A DNA stretch of 64,000 nucleotides from Enoplolaimus lenunculus (GCA_030248215.1 JASANG010002725.1:62001-126000), one strand, 5' to 3'; positions 11,801 to 22,344 are shown, counted from the first letter of the stretch. Program-made: numbers and translations. Notes: generated from the letters alone by a model not told the origin.

Positions 11801-14800
11801 TGAGGTTGGTGAAATAAGATGGAAGGGGGGTTAACATTTTGAAATTTATCTGGGAGGGGGTTAAATTTTGAGATCTGTTCCAATTTCATGATGCAGTAAT
11901 GAATGCAAATATTTCCAAGACGAAATGAAGTGAGGTGTATTTCTAGGTCCTGTTCACAGACTGGACACGATGTCGAGGAACTTGCGGTCGTGGTACTCAA
12001 GAACGTTGGGGCACAATAACTCGGCAGCCGGAAAATGGCGGTCTCTCGTGTCCTCCCCTTGAACAAACCAGAGGCTGTGACACTGGAATTCCGTGCCGGC
12101 CCCCGCCAGTCGATTGTGAGGTAAACAAGCTTAAAGTTGCTTAAGTAAAATGGTTTAGAGAAGGTGGCACATAAGGTCGGTGGTAAAAGAGTAAAATATT
12201 TTCCTGAAAACACTGAGTTCTTGGCCAAATTGACTCGCACACACTTTTCGGGGTTTCAAATTTTCAGGTCCGCTACACACCTTGGACTCGATGCGAAGGC
12301 ACTTGTGGACAAGGCCGCCAAGAGCGCTGGGGCACCATTCTCCGACTGCCGCAAAACGGAGGCCGACCTTGTCCGCCGGAGAGAGAACTCGAACAAACAC
12401 GCATCTGTGATACTGGTATCCCGTGTCAGCCTGAACCTGTTGATTGTGTGGTAGGTCACAGTTGTCGGGTTTAATTTGCCTAAAAGGCAGTTATCGCGCC
12501 GCTGAACGCAAACCAGACTTTTGGAGTTAATAAATGTGATTTACACTCTGAATAGTAACCGAAAATGCTTCTGGCTACGTGCGCTTGCTCGTCAATGAAG
12601 TCATAAAGATTCAAATCTCGGATGGAAACAGTTACGGGAGTTACGGGGTGCTGGATTCGCACACTTTTGTTTCGTTCCAGGTAGTCTACAGCGCATGGAC
12701 ACAGTGCGACGCTAATTGTGGTCAAGGCCAGCAACAGCGTTGGGGCCGCATCGTTCAACAATCGCGTTATGGGGGAATACCTTGTCCAGATCCAAGCACT
12801 CTCGAAGAGACCCGCACATGTGACTCTGGCGTCCCATGTCAGCCAGAACCGGTCGATTGTGAAGTAAGTCTTTAATGCGTGTTAGGATTAGGACCATTAT
12901 CATTAGGCTAGGCTTTGGTGCCTAAACCTAGAGCCTAGTTTTTGGGAGCTAGTTGGTTCTACGAGAAGTTGTGGCAGTAGAGTAGAAGTTTCAGAATCCA
13001 CGTTTGGGTAAGTTTTATCAATATGAAAATTTTGAATGTAATTTTTGCTTCAGATTGCCTGGGGTCCATATTCGGCGTGCTCTACACGATGCGGGCGAGG
13101 CACCAAGTCCCGAACGGCCACAATCGTCCGCCAACCGGCTTTCGGAGGCCGAGCCTGTCCGCCGTTGTTTGAAACTGTGCCATGCAAAGGACTCGAATGC
13201 GATTTCGTTTTTCCGTCCAAGAAATAGTGATAGAGAAGAAATATTGTGATAAAAAATATTTTGCTAAGAAATATTGTGTGAAAGATTTGCAAGCTAATAT
13301 ATGAAATAAAGGGAAATGAATCTTTTATGAAGATCGCATATCCATGTGTTACAAAGTCCTTGCACAAATATCTGTGCAAAATCTCTCGCCCTTTGGTATA
13401 TGCAATTAGCGGTAGATCCAGGGGGATTTCCCATCATCAACCCCAGGATTTTGGAAAGTTGGATTTAAAGGCGACTTACGACCAAATGCTGTTTTACCTT
13501 CGTGAACGGAAATATAATTAGGTGGTCGAGATCCCCCGCAAACTTTAGGGGTTGCCGTAGGATAGCCAAGCCATAAGTATTTACATAAGAAAATAAAAAG
13601 GCTAATATAAACCAAGGAGATTAGCCATTAGCCTAAACTTGTCAAATGTAACGACGCTCATGCTACGGAAATAGTAACTGATGCTCGGGCAACCAGCATA
13701 AACTTTAAATGTCACAAAATTTGACACAAATATCGGCCCCCCCTTATTGTTCATTCACGTTCCATGTTACGGATGAGTGCCCCATGTTATACGCGCGCCT
13801 TTGGGGTTACTTACAAAAACCTTCCCACAAAGTTACCTTTAGATCTTGCCTCATCCAGCAACGGCGCCAAAAAATACAGCACGCCGTATGCGAGGCCTTC
13901 GGCTTCCGTGCGGCCAGAATAATGCATCGCTGCTGCATAAAACGTTAATTGAAAGACGTAATTTAACGCGACTGCAGTTGCAATTACTAAGCAAAGCACA
14001 CGAACTGCGCGCAAGTCAGAAATTGCACCAATAACGAACGACAGAAAGCTTGTCAACGATGTCACTGTGATCGCAGCGAGGGAAGCGCGTATGGCGACCC
14101 TTGTTCGTTTTTCAGCACACCAATGAGTTGGAGTGAGATTCCAAGCTGCCATTAGTATGAACATATCGTCTAAGCCGATTGCTGAAATAGAACGAAAAAC
14201 CTAAGTTGTGTAGTTAATATATAACCATCTAATGTTCCGCGTCAAAGTTTAGCACATTTTTCTATTTGATTTGATATGCAACATGCATTTGGGAATATGC
14301 TAGTCGTTAAAATATTTATATGAAAAAATGCTAGCCGTGAAAATATTCATGTTAAAAGTATTACAAGCAACCGTTTGATAGCAACCGTTTGATCAATCAA
14401 AAACTCTTATTCTGTTCAAGGCAGGAAAGAAAGCGCTCTTGATTCGCTTGTGAATTATTTGACATGCACTCACACTTCGCAACTTTCGCAATATCGAGCG
14501 TGCACCTTGTAACTTTGTAATTTTTAAGGTGTGCGTGACGGACAACGAAGCAAAAATACTGCAAGGCAAATAGCTTTAATCTCGGACAGTGAAGTCGAAA
14601 CAAGTTTCAGTGTTCCGTCATTTTACCACGCTCAAAAGTTACCTGACGTGACGGCTCAAAAAACCACGGCGCCAACACCCCCACCCCCCCTGACGGACGG
14701 CTCAAAAGTTACCTGACTTGACGCTCAGTGTTCCGTACGCAACGGCTCAAAAGTTACCTGACGTGACGGCTCAAAAGTTACCTGACGTGACGGCTCAAAA

Positions 14801-17567
14801 GTTACCTGACGTGACGGCTCAAAAGTTACCTGGTGTGCGCCGATACTTAATCTAAAACGCTTCAGTATCTGAGACACTGAACCATGCTTCAGTATCCGAG
14901 ACGCTGAACCATGCTTCAGTATCCGAGACGCTGAACCATGCTCATGATTCAGTATCCGAGACGCTGAACCATGCTCATGATTCAGTATCCGAGACGCTGA
15001 ACCATGCTCATGCTTCAGTATCCGAGACACTGAACCATGCTCATGCTTCAGTATCCGAGACACTGAACCATGCTCATGCTTCAGTATCCGAGACACTGAA
15101 CCATGCTCATGCTTCAGTATCCGAGACACTGAACCATGCTCATGCTTCAGTATCCGAGACACTGAACCATGCTCATGCTTCAGTATCCGAGACACTGAAC
15201 CATGCTTCAGTATCCGAGACGCTGAACCATGCTTCAGAGTTTTGAACGCGGAAGCCATAAATTCTAGGGTATGTCTACCACACGGATCAAAAGCTACTTG
15301 GCAGTGCACATGATATTTTAGAAGTTGTTTTTACCCAAGATCAAAAATGGCATCATAAGAACCATATCAACATGAATACCATTGAACATATACCATAGGG
15401 ACAATGATGAAATCGAAGCCATGACTGCGGTGAGCATTCCAACAGATCCTAGAATAGGTTTACTCAACGTCCAATCAAAAATCAGGATTCGTCGCGGCGA
15501 TGAAAATGTGTTAGCGTCATTCGTTCCTTGTTTCTTGTTAATGTTACCAAATCTTTGTCTTGCCGCAGTTTCATTGGCTCTTTGCGATGGCAACGTTTTT
15601 TGATCTGTTCGTTGCGAGCATATCGTAACCAGCGATAACTTGCAACAAATTGCAAGTGTAAAACTGGACAACAGTGCAACTGTGAATGTTAGCTGGCGTT
15701 GAATATTGGTCGACATAGATTTCAAGCCATAGTAAAGCGATTTTGTCAAATAATACGCCACATCAAATTCTAAATACGGGATTTCACCTTCAACTCGTTT
15801 TGCGCTATTTTGGCCAACACGCCCCCTATTAAAGTCTTGTTCCATTTTTTCCGCGAACGCCGCTTGCCATAAGCGTCTAGCGTTCGCGAAGTCTGTCCGG
15901 TCGTCTCTCATTGGATACAGCAACATAATTCCTTTAAATTCGACTACAGTAGTCAAATCGTGATTGGCCAGTTTGACGCCGGCCACCAGCGCACCAATGT
16001 ACACCGGTTGGACCCCGCGAACAATTTGCCAACGTGGAAATGTCATCGGACGCACACGGATTTGAGATCTCGAATGTGATTGATCAACTGATCGCTCGAT
16101 CACTGATATATGTTGGTTGGTGTATGCGCAACGGTTACGGTAGCGCATACATAAATCACGATAGCGGTACTCGGTCCCTCGGTGGTCAGTCACAGACAAA
16201 TTTGTGATTACATCCTGGTTCCACGATTTCAGGGTCCGCATCACAGACGCGTTTAACATGTTGGTGTCGGAACGCAAGCGAAAGATTGCCTAAAAATAAC
16301 GACTGTACAACCTCGTATCAATTATAAGTTGCTTATCGCAACCACTGCATACTTATGCTTAACTCCTTCTCACATTGAGTTGCCCATAGGCAACTCTGCG
16401 CAGTGTATATACGTTCAATAATATATATCGCACAGTGTTTAACAATTGTAACACGTATACATAGCACTAAATCACCACAAGACGTGAGAGCCCCCTCGGG
16501 CTCGAGCGTCAAGCTCCTACAGCTGAGTGGTGATGGTATACGCCTCCCGCTCCAGTCACCCGAGTTCGAATCCTAGCATAAAAGTAGGTCTCAGGGGAAA
16601 TAGAAAATATTCATGTGATAAAGGGTTAAGAGCTATACTTCGTACCTACGTCCCTTTACATTCTGTTTCTTTCACAATACACACAATGCAATGATCCGTG
16701 TTATACGTACAGAATGTATCCAGAGTATAAAATTTGCTTAGCGCATTACAGCTGCAGGTACCGGTTCCAAGAAATATTTGTAGATAAAGTAAAAGTAATA
16801 TAAGCCTGTACCATCTTAGCGAAGCTTCAACAATAATGATCTTAAGCCTCTGTACTTGAGCTTCATGAAGTATTCAAACTACCTTGTTTTGCATTGCTAC
16901 TCAAATTTAGGTATAAATATGCCTACTTCACTAAAATTACGTCTGTTCTATGCATACTGTTGTCTAATCATCGTCGGTTAAATTTGCCGTTATTTTACAT
17001 TTTTAGAACACAACACAAACGCTATTTATTTTACTCTTCACTTCAAAAGCATCTTTCAAAGCACGTTTTTCTAAGCAAAGAAAGCGAAGAAACTCGTAAA
17101 ACGAATGGAAAGTGATACAAAATACTATTTAAGTTGTGCAAACCCTTTTAGGGTGTGTCAATATAAACGCATTTTTTCCAAATGCGAAAAGCTTTTTGCG
17201 AATGCCGACCTGGCACTTTTTGATACAGCGTTGCCTAGGATGACAACAATTAACTTCCGGAAGGCGAGTGACATACCTGAGCCATTCTTGTCGAACTAGC
17301 ACCTCGTCCAATCAAAAAATGTTCCGGATCAACAGGCCACAATTTCGACGACATGGCTCGCTCGTGATGATAAGGTCCGTCACTAGGAGTAAAAAGTGTT
17401 TCCATATCATATTCAAACAATTGTTTGTTTAGCCGGAGTGCAGGACTTAACAAGAGGACCGTTGCAAGAGGCACTGCGGCGAATACGAACGGATGGCTGG
17501 TAAGCGCTCGTGTGTAGGAGATAATCGCTCGATTGGTGAAAGTAAGAATTGGTTGAAATGAAAACAT
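2837..17567 (-). CDS. Patched-related (PTR/PTCHD-like) 12-TM sterol-sensing-domain protein, 7 exons
   Basis: Coding exons read on the minus strand: 17567-17277, 16289-15335, 14181-13837, 7122-6914, 6198-5874, 5299-5043, 3697-2837. All junctions are GT-AG and phases agree (0,1,1,0,1,0), giving about 1080 aa. TM1 is near residues 22-45, followed by a large extracellular loop. The sterol-sensing domain spans the end of exon 2 and exon 3, with the RND-type motif LAIGLDDMF. TM7 is in exon 5. The last exon carries TM8-12 with the second motif, GLSVDYTAH, then a short basic tail. The order and two-fold symmetry fit the patched/PTR branch of the RND permease superfamily. Known members act in membrane sterol or lipid handling, cuticle and moulting in nematodes; the cargo here is unknown. 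An insert of about 50 polar residues lies between TM2 and TM3. Exon 6 could instead end at 5052 (three codons fewer). Intron 3 is 6.7 kb and holds another gene on the opposite strand. Upstream untranslated exons cannot be excluded. Confidence 0.9.
7357..8275. mobile_element. Foldback element with arms of about 220 bp
   Basis: Arm 7357-7577 is almost the exact reverse complement of 8058-8275, from ACTAGGTAAAAGTGCCCCTA inward to ATATGGGCCCA. The 480-bp centre has no reading frame of note. The high arm identity suggests a young element. It lies in PTR intron 3. I could not fix a target duplication. Confidence 0.85.
9249..9522 (-). mobile_element. piggyBac-like MITE carrying a tRNA-like segment, copy 1
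   Basis: It is bounded by TTAA on both sides, with terminal repeats CCCTTTCTCACA and TGTGAGAAGGGG. On the minus strand it holds AGCTGAGTGGTGATGG (A-box-like) and GAGTTCGAATC (B-box-like) with tRNA spacing. It aligns end to end, inverted, with 16359-16629. Confidence 0.8.
10766..13227 (+). CDS. Secreted protein with five thrombospondin type-1 repeats, nested in a PTR intron
   Basis: Exons: 10766-10774 (only Met-Ile-Leu), 11304-11378, 11631-11804, 11947-12120, 12268-12450, 12681-12863, 13054-13227. Every exon is a multiple of three and every intron is phase 0; the product is about 323 aa. Residues 1-16 are a signal peptide (MILITLLFAVAPLALA). Five TSP1 domains follow, one per exon, each with W-x-x-C, C-G-x-G and six cysteines; domains 1-4 end in a P-V-D-C linker, and the last domain lacks it. 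There is no membrane segment, so the protein is probably secreted and binds glycans or matrix. The ATG at 10766 is chosen because it sits directly before GTAAGT and joins in frame to the rest of the signal peptide, exactly as in the paralogue at 20522. The donor after 11804 (GTTGGT) is weak. An AATAAA lies at 13305. The whole gene lies on the opposite strand inside intron 3 of the PTR gene. The specific ligand is unknown. Confidence 0.9.
11374..11545 (+). repeat. 34-bp minisatellite that repeats a splice-donor sequence
   Basis: GTCGGGTGAG occurs at 11374 (the real donor of exon 2 of the nested TSP1 gene), 11400, 11434, 11468 and 11502, the last four with a 34-bp period. Interior words are AATCTTGGGCGTGGGTGATG. 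The array lies in intron 2 of that gene. Confidence 0.9.
13305..13310 (+). promoter_or_regulatory. Polyadenylation signal of the nested TSP1 gene
   Basis: AATAAA 78 nt after the stop codon of the five-repeat TSP1 gene, on its strand and still inside the PTR intron. Confidence 0.6.
14625..14835. repeat. Tandem repeat, GACGGCTCAAAAGTTACCTG
   Basis: Units of about 24 bp (GACGGCTCAAAAGTTACCTG plus ACGT) are tandem from about 14735, with scattered earlier units from 14628, inside PTR intron 2. Confidence 0.85.
14860..15240. repeat. Minisatellite of 27-33 bp units in PTR intron 2
   Basis: About a dozen units built on TTCAGTATCCGAGACRCTGA plus ACCATG, with or without an extra CTCATG, ending about 95 bp from the exon 2 donor of the PTR gene. 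The variant units are clustered (short units at the ends, long ones in the middle), typical of a growing array. Confidence 0.9.
16359..16629 (+). mobile_element. piggyBac-like MITE carrying a tRNA-like segment, copy 2
   Basis: TTAA at both ends, terminal repeats CTCCTTCTCACA and TGTGATAAAGGG, and an internal CAGCTGAGTGGTGATGG and GAGTTCGAATCC. It lies in PTR intron 1. Confidence 0.8.
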
Positions 17568-17692
17568 TGGCTGGGTTTCTGAAATCTTGCTTAATTAGTA
17601 TTTATTTAAGTTCTGTTTGACCACTTACTTTACGTCACTACCCTAACTAAACGCTGACATATTCATAGAGATAGATATATATATACTTCTTT

Positions 17693-17857
17693 AGGGTGGT
17701 GCTATAGTTGAGCGGCGCTGTCCGTCACCGTCCGTCAACATACAATATCGAACGAGAGTAATTCATGCACGATACCGCGATGCGACGTATACGGTGGTGG
17801 ACGGCACCGGACGGTGACGGGCGTCGCCTGACGTCATCAAAAGTATAGCGCCACCCT
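17693..17857. mobile_element. MITE with AGGGTGGYGCTATA ends
   Basis: 165 bp; it starts AGGGTGGTGCTATAGTTGA and ends TCAAAAGTATAGCGCCACCCT in inverted match. The centre is GC-rich with CCGTCACCGTCCGTC and its complement. Same family as the array at 48961-49441. Confidence 0.75.
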
Positions 17858-18311
17858 CAAATGCGCAGGTATTGTTCGAATTTTGCGGCTAGAGTATCCA
17901 GAAGGCCCCAATCTTTGAAGACGGGGCTCTACTCGTCTTATTAAACGTCATTTCATTGCCTTTACCAACAATAATAAATTTTCAATGCGGTTTTTTTCGG
18001 TGAACAGCCATTATTGACGTTGGCACTTTAAGTAGCTTAAGGTGCGCTTGTACTCAACGGCTGGCTCTCAAACACTGAGGTTGAATGTGGAATGTCTATT
18101 GCTCAAGAGTTCGTATCACAAATGTATGTAAAACACTTATTGCAATAAATGACAGGTTTTCAAACAAGCGAACTACTGCAGTTGCAGATTTCAAAATTCA
18201 CGCAGAAGAAGAGCAATATCACACCAAATATAGTGTGTTAAACTTCGTAACCGTTTAGAAGTTCGCTGATATGAAAGTTCCAAAATCTCTTACTAACGGG
18301 TGATAGGTGAT

Positions 18312-18545
18312 AAACACTTTGGCCAATGTAAAAAGCACAGGGGCGCAACTGAATTATAAGCGTATTCAAAAAACCAAAGCCTAAACCTAAGCCTAAGCGT
18401 AAGAATGAGCATACTCCTTAGCCTAAGCCTAAGCCTAAGCCTAATCCAAGCAAAAAAAATAAGTCTAAAGCTTAAGCTTACTCTTTTAAATTCCCATAGA
18501 AAAACGTTCCGCCGTTGATCTTTACATGGGCCAACACTTTTAAGA
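18312..18545. mobile_element. MITE with internal (CCTAAG)n, copy 1
   Basis: Starts GGCCAATGTAAAAAGCACAG and ends CTGATCTTTACATGGGCC, an imperfect inverted repeat. The middle holds four to five tandem CCTAAG units, then CTTAAGCTTACTC and ACAGAAAAACGTTCCGCC. A copy aligns at 62115-62270. Confidence 0.65.
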
Positions 18546-18989
18546 ATATATATGGTCAAAGATCAGAATCAGCATAGCCTTGATCTAAAACATCAAGAGG
18601 CGAGTGGTAAATTGTTGAACGGCGGGTAGGAAGGCACACTGTGTTTTGAAATTTTATTGTTTCTAAATCGTGCGTAGCAAGTTTTCTTACTCTTTAAAGG
18701 TTGCAAAAATCCGCCCGCATTGTAGATCAATTTTGGAGGAGTTACCCGCTGCCCGGGGCACTCGTATTAGGGTTAACGACATTGACATTCATGAAACTGT
18801 ATTGGTGGAAAGCATAAGTTCTGTTACAGTAGCATAAGCGCATTCCTATGCCTAAGCCTAAGCCTATTTAAGCAAGAAATTAGTTCAAAGCCTTTCTTGT
18901 AACCGCAGCCGCAGGAAAGAATGTTGACCTATAAATGGGTGGTACGTGCAATATTTTTAAGACCTCTGTCGACGCCTAGGACTGTTAAA

Positions 18990-19317
18990 CAGGGTACAAC
19001 CGAAGATCTGCCGGACTCAGGCAGAAATTCGACCTACTGAAACTTTGTATAGTTTTGCAGAATTTATTGGGTTGGTGCGTTTTATTTTAACTTTTAATAC
19101 AAATTTTATAAAAAAACATTGCTCAGATTTCGTAAAAAATAATGTAAAACGAAAAGATTAAAAAAATACCTCACAAATACATGCAAAAAATTACCAAATT
19201 AAACATTTTAACTGCCTATAATTTCGCCTCACACCCGGCTTCGTCCCCGGTTCCGGCAAATTTCGTTGTTAACCTCCAGCTGCGGCTCTGGTATTTTTCA
19301 CCTCCGGTCGCACCCTG
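18990..19317. mobile_element. hAT-like MITE, CCGG family
   Basis: Starts CAGGGTACAACCG and ends CGGTCGCACCCTG. Flanked by CTGTTAAA and GTGTTAAC, which agree at 6 of 8 positions, as for an old 8-bp target duplication. Confidence 0.65.
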
Positions 19318-19779
19318 GTGTTAACCGTTAATATTATTTGTAAGGTAAAATATTGTGAACCAACGCATGAAACAAAGCAAACTTTAAAAATACTCACAGC
19401 AAACGCATACAGCAAAAGCGCACAACACCTGCGAGCTACAAGATGTTATGTAAAAAAATTGAGGCTAATATAAGATTTAATAGTGAAAATTTGCTAACAG
19501 TCGCCTGTAACTAAAAAATATGTTGCTACAAATAGAAACTTTTACAGAAAAATAGCAAAAATAATAATGCGAAGCGTAAATTTTCCAGTCTTTTTGGCAA
19601 ATGGTGAGGTAAAACGAAGGATTGTAGCGGTTTTACAGAGTAGCACCAGGTAAAATACTGCCCTGTTTTTATGCCCAAAAATGCAGGTCGCGCAATATAA
19701 TACACACAATGTATTTTCAAAGCAGTGTATTAATATTTATATCACAGATATTTTCTCTATCACACTACACACTAATTTG

Positions 19780-20290
19780 TGGAACGGAAAAATGAAATGG
19801 CATTCGAACAATGGCGGACAGAATCGGCCTCTGAAGGCCGGTTTTCAAAACATAATTATGGCCATTCGGGACTTGGTGCCTGGTCTGGAACGCGTAGAGT
19901 ACGCCGAATTTGAACTTCAGAAAATCTGAAAAACGAGGAATTAACGTTTAATTAAACTAACTCGCCCCAAAAGTGGAGCCGAAAGTACAGTTATTTGCTA
20001 AAAGCTAGGCTCTAGGTTTCGGCACCTTTAAACCTAATCGTAATTGGTTGTGTAGCTACATATTTTTAAGGCGTAGGCACTTGCTTACCGTAAACTAAGT
20101 ATAACACTTTGCCCTACCGCCCGCTAAACGAATTACTTGACAATCGACCGGTTCTGGCTGACATGGGAAACCAAAGTCACAATGTTCGGCTTTCTTTGAG
20201 GGTGCTTGAATCCGGACAAGGTGTTCCCTCATCAAGGGCTTCTTAAACGATGCGTCCCCACCGTTGTTCGGGCCAGTTTACCTCATCGTT
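19780..20290 (-). pseudogene. TSP1-repeat pseudogene, inverted copy of the last two exons and their intron
   Basis: On the minus strand, 20285-20137 matches exon 6 of the gene at 10766-13227, including the stretch coding for PCQPEPVDC and its exon end. 19928-19785 matches the final TSP1 exon (GVLYAFQTRHQVPNGHN, a shifted reading of the YSACSTRCGRGTKSRT segment). The spacing between the two (about 210 nt) is close to the 190-nt intron of the intact gene, and intron sequence around the CTAGAGCCTAG motif (near 20010) is shared too. It was therefore copied as genomic DNA, not retroposed. The exon 6 part has an in-frame TAA where the parent has a Gln codon, plus shifts; the exon 7 part is out of frame. 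No signal-peptide exon is seen on this strand. Confidence 0.75.
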
Positions 20291-20521
20291 TTTGCTTCTG
20301 ATCCAAGTTGCTGCTCCAAATAAAGCATAAAGAAGCCAAAATTTGCATAAATGTTGTATTTATATCCAGTATTAGTAATATTTTGCATAATTTAATATTT
20401 CTCTCAATTAGCCAAGCTTTCACGACTATATAAGACTGAATTCTGGGAGTAGCTGAGGTTTTCGTCTAATTGTTGCGTAGTTACAGGATTATTCTTTTCT
20501 GATCAGCAACTCCCGTGCACG

Positions 20522-22344
20522 ATGGTTTTGGTGAGTCAGTAATTTTTACGGGTGGCTTGGGTACCCGAAATTTGGAGGGCACAAGCTTTTAGAAAAATAT
20601 CTTCGTTACCGGTTTTGTAAATAAGTATCAGGAAATAGCTAATTTTACACAATATCTGAGAAGAAAGTGTGACTCGGTATAACGAATAGTATTTGAAATT
20701 TTGTTAGCTCTTTACTTCTGGATGAGCCAATCAAAATGCTGCAGCTCTGACTTCATCACGTTCTATTTAGGTTTTGTCTGTCCTCCTGACACTAGTGCCG
20801 CTGACACTTGCCGCCAGAGACTGCGTTGTCGAATACAGTCCGTGGTCAGCGTGCTCAGCTTCGTGTGGACAGGGGATACAATCACGAACTGGGACCATCG
20901 TCCAACGTGAACTTGGATACGGCCGCCCGTGTCCACCGCCAGAAGCGCTGCGAGAGACGCGGTCATGTAATACCGGCCGTACCTGTGTGCCCGTTGACTG
21001 CCAGGTACGGTGTTGCACCTGTGCTTCAATCCGTAGAAACCTACTTCAGCAGAAAGACATTCAGGAGGAACGAGATTCTTGGACAAATCTTACGGCCTTA
21101 CATCAGTAGGAAAAAAGGAAGCGAGAAATTTAAGTAATTCGGCTCAGTCCCATTCTTAACGAGGTTTTGCAAAATTTTTCGTACATTCACAGTACCTCGG
21201 TCTGGACTCCAAAAATTGCCCAAACCGAACTGTATCCATTGTTTTCGAAACTAAATCTAGTGTAAAAATTCAACCGTTTCTAGCATCGTTTTTGGCATTT
21301 CTACGTTAAGAGACTACTTTAGTTGTTTGTTTTTCTATTTTCATTTACGGGTAACCGTCTAAAGATCAAAGAGGTCTGTTATGGTCAGTGGCTCTGGTTT
21401 TTTTTTCGCATTTCTAGGTCTCTTACAGCGAATGGACCCGTTGCGCTGGCAACTGTGGAACTGGAACCCAAACTCGGTCAGGAACAATAGTCCGGCGGTC
21501 GCAGTTTGGTGGCAGACCATGTCCAAGCCCGCGGGACCTTCAACAATCTCGTACATGCGATACCGGCGTTCCGTGTACTCCTGAGCCAGTTGACTGTGAG
21601 GTAGTTTTGGGTTACTATGCTCACTCTGAGATATGGTAACATTAGCTTAAAGCCGAAGAATTCCTACGTCACATTGACTAGGAACTGTACAGGACAGGGG
21701 TGATCATAGCAAAGGGGTAGCAAAAAGTTAGTGGATGCAGGGGCGTTGCCAGGGGAAGTTTCAGAGGCTAAAACGGATTTTTGTTCACGGATTTTAGACC
21801 CAGCTTCACGGATTTTAGACTCAGCTTCACGGATTTTAGACTCATTTCAGCTTCAATTTCAACACAAACTCCCTTGGAAACTTTGGCCCATGCAAAAATC
21901 AGGGGCAGAACGCTTTTCGGCGGGACTAAACGAGCAAGCTTAAGCATTAGACTAATTTTTGTGTAATAGGTTAGGTATAAGCTCATTCTTAGGCTTAGGT
22001 AAATGCTTTTATACTACTGTTTTATGACCCTGTTGACGGGAACAAAATCCCTTGCCAAAATCCTGGCAACGCCATGGGTTCACGAGCTAATAGCTTTGAT
22101 GTATTAAGGTTGACCAGCATCAAGCCTGCATAAGCACATATTCCGCTTTCTTTTATTGCCTCTTCAGTTTGTCTGGGGTCCATACTCCGCTTGCTCTGTC
22201 TCATGTGGTCGCGGCACGAAGTCCCGAACGGCGCGTATCACCCGGCAACCAGCTTTCGGAGGCCGACCGTGCCCGCCATTGTTCGAAACTGCGCCATGCA
22301 AAGGCATCCAGTGTCAATTCACTGTTCCTGGCAAGAAGAAATAG
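20522..22344 (+). CDS. Secreted protein with three thrombospondin type-1 repeats
   Basis: Exons: 20522-20530 (Met-Val-Leu), 20771-21004, 21418-21600, 22168-22344; all phase 0, about 200 aa. The signal peptide is MVLVLSVLLTLVPLTLAA, split after codon 3. Exon 2 also carries TSP1 domain 1 (YSPWSACSASCGQG), exon 3 domain 2 (YSEWTRCAGNCGTG) and exon 4 domain 3 (WGPYSACSVSCGRG) with a short basic tail ending KKK. Each domain has six cysteines. The last domain is nearly identical to the last domain of the nested gene at 10766-13227, so the two are close paralogues differing by two internal domains. In the nested copy the end of the signal peptide has its own exon; here it is fused to domain 1. Start choice rests on the upstream stop-rich sequence, the adjacent GTGAGT donor and the matching first exon of the paralogue. 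Function beyond extracellular binding is not shown. Confidence 0.92.
21785..21850. repeat. Short tandem repeat in the last intron of the three-repeat TSP1 gene
   Basis: Three units of TTCACGGATTTTAGACTCAG. Confidence 0.8.

Larger units (their letters stand above)
17568..20521. other. Intergenic region between the PTR gene and the three-repeat TSP1 gene
   Basis: It holds MITEs at 17693-17857, 18312-18545 and 18990-19317 and the inverted TSP1 pseudogene at 19780-20290. It probably contains the promoters of the two divergent flanking genes; no TATA or initiator element could be assigned. Confidence 0.5.

Noticed and set aside
14860-15240. Regular spaced repeats that could suggest a CRISPR array
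   Set aside because: There are no unique spacers; units are directly tandem and the setting is an animal intron.
14725-15309. 194-aa minus-strand frame of HGSVSRILKHE-type repeats
   Set aside because: It is the translation of two minisatellites inside PTR intron 2 and has no independent coding evidence.
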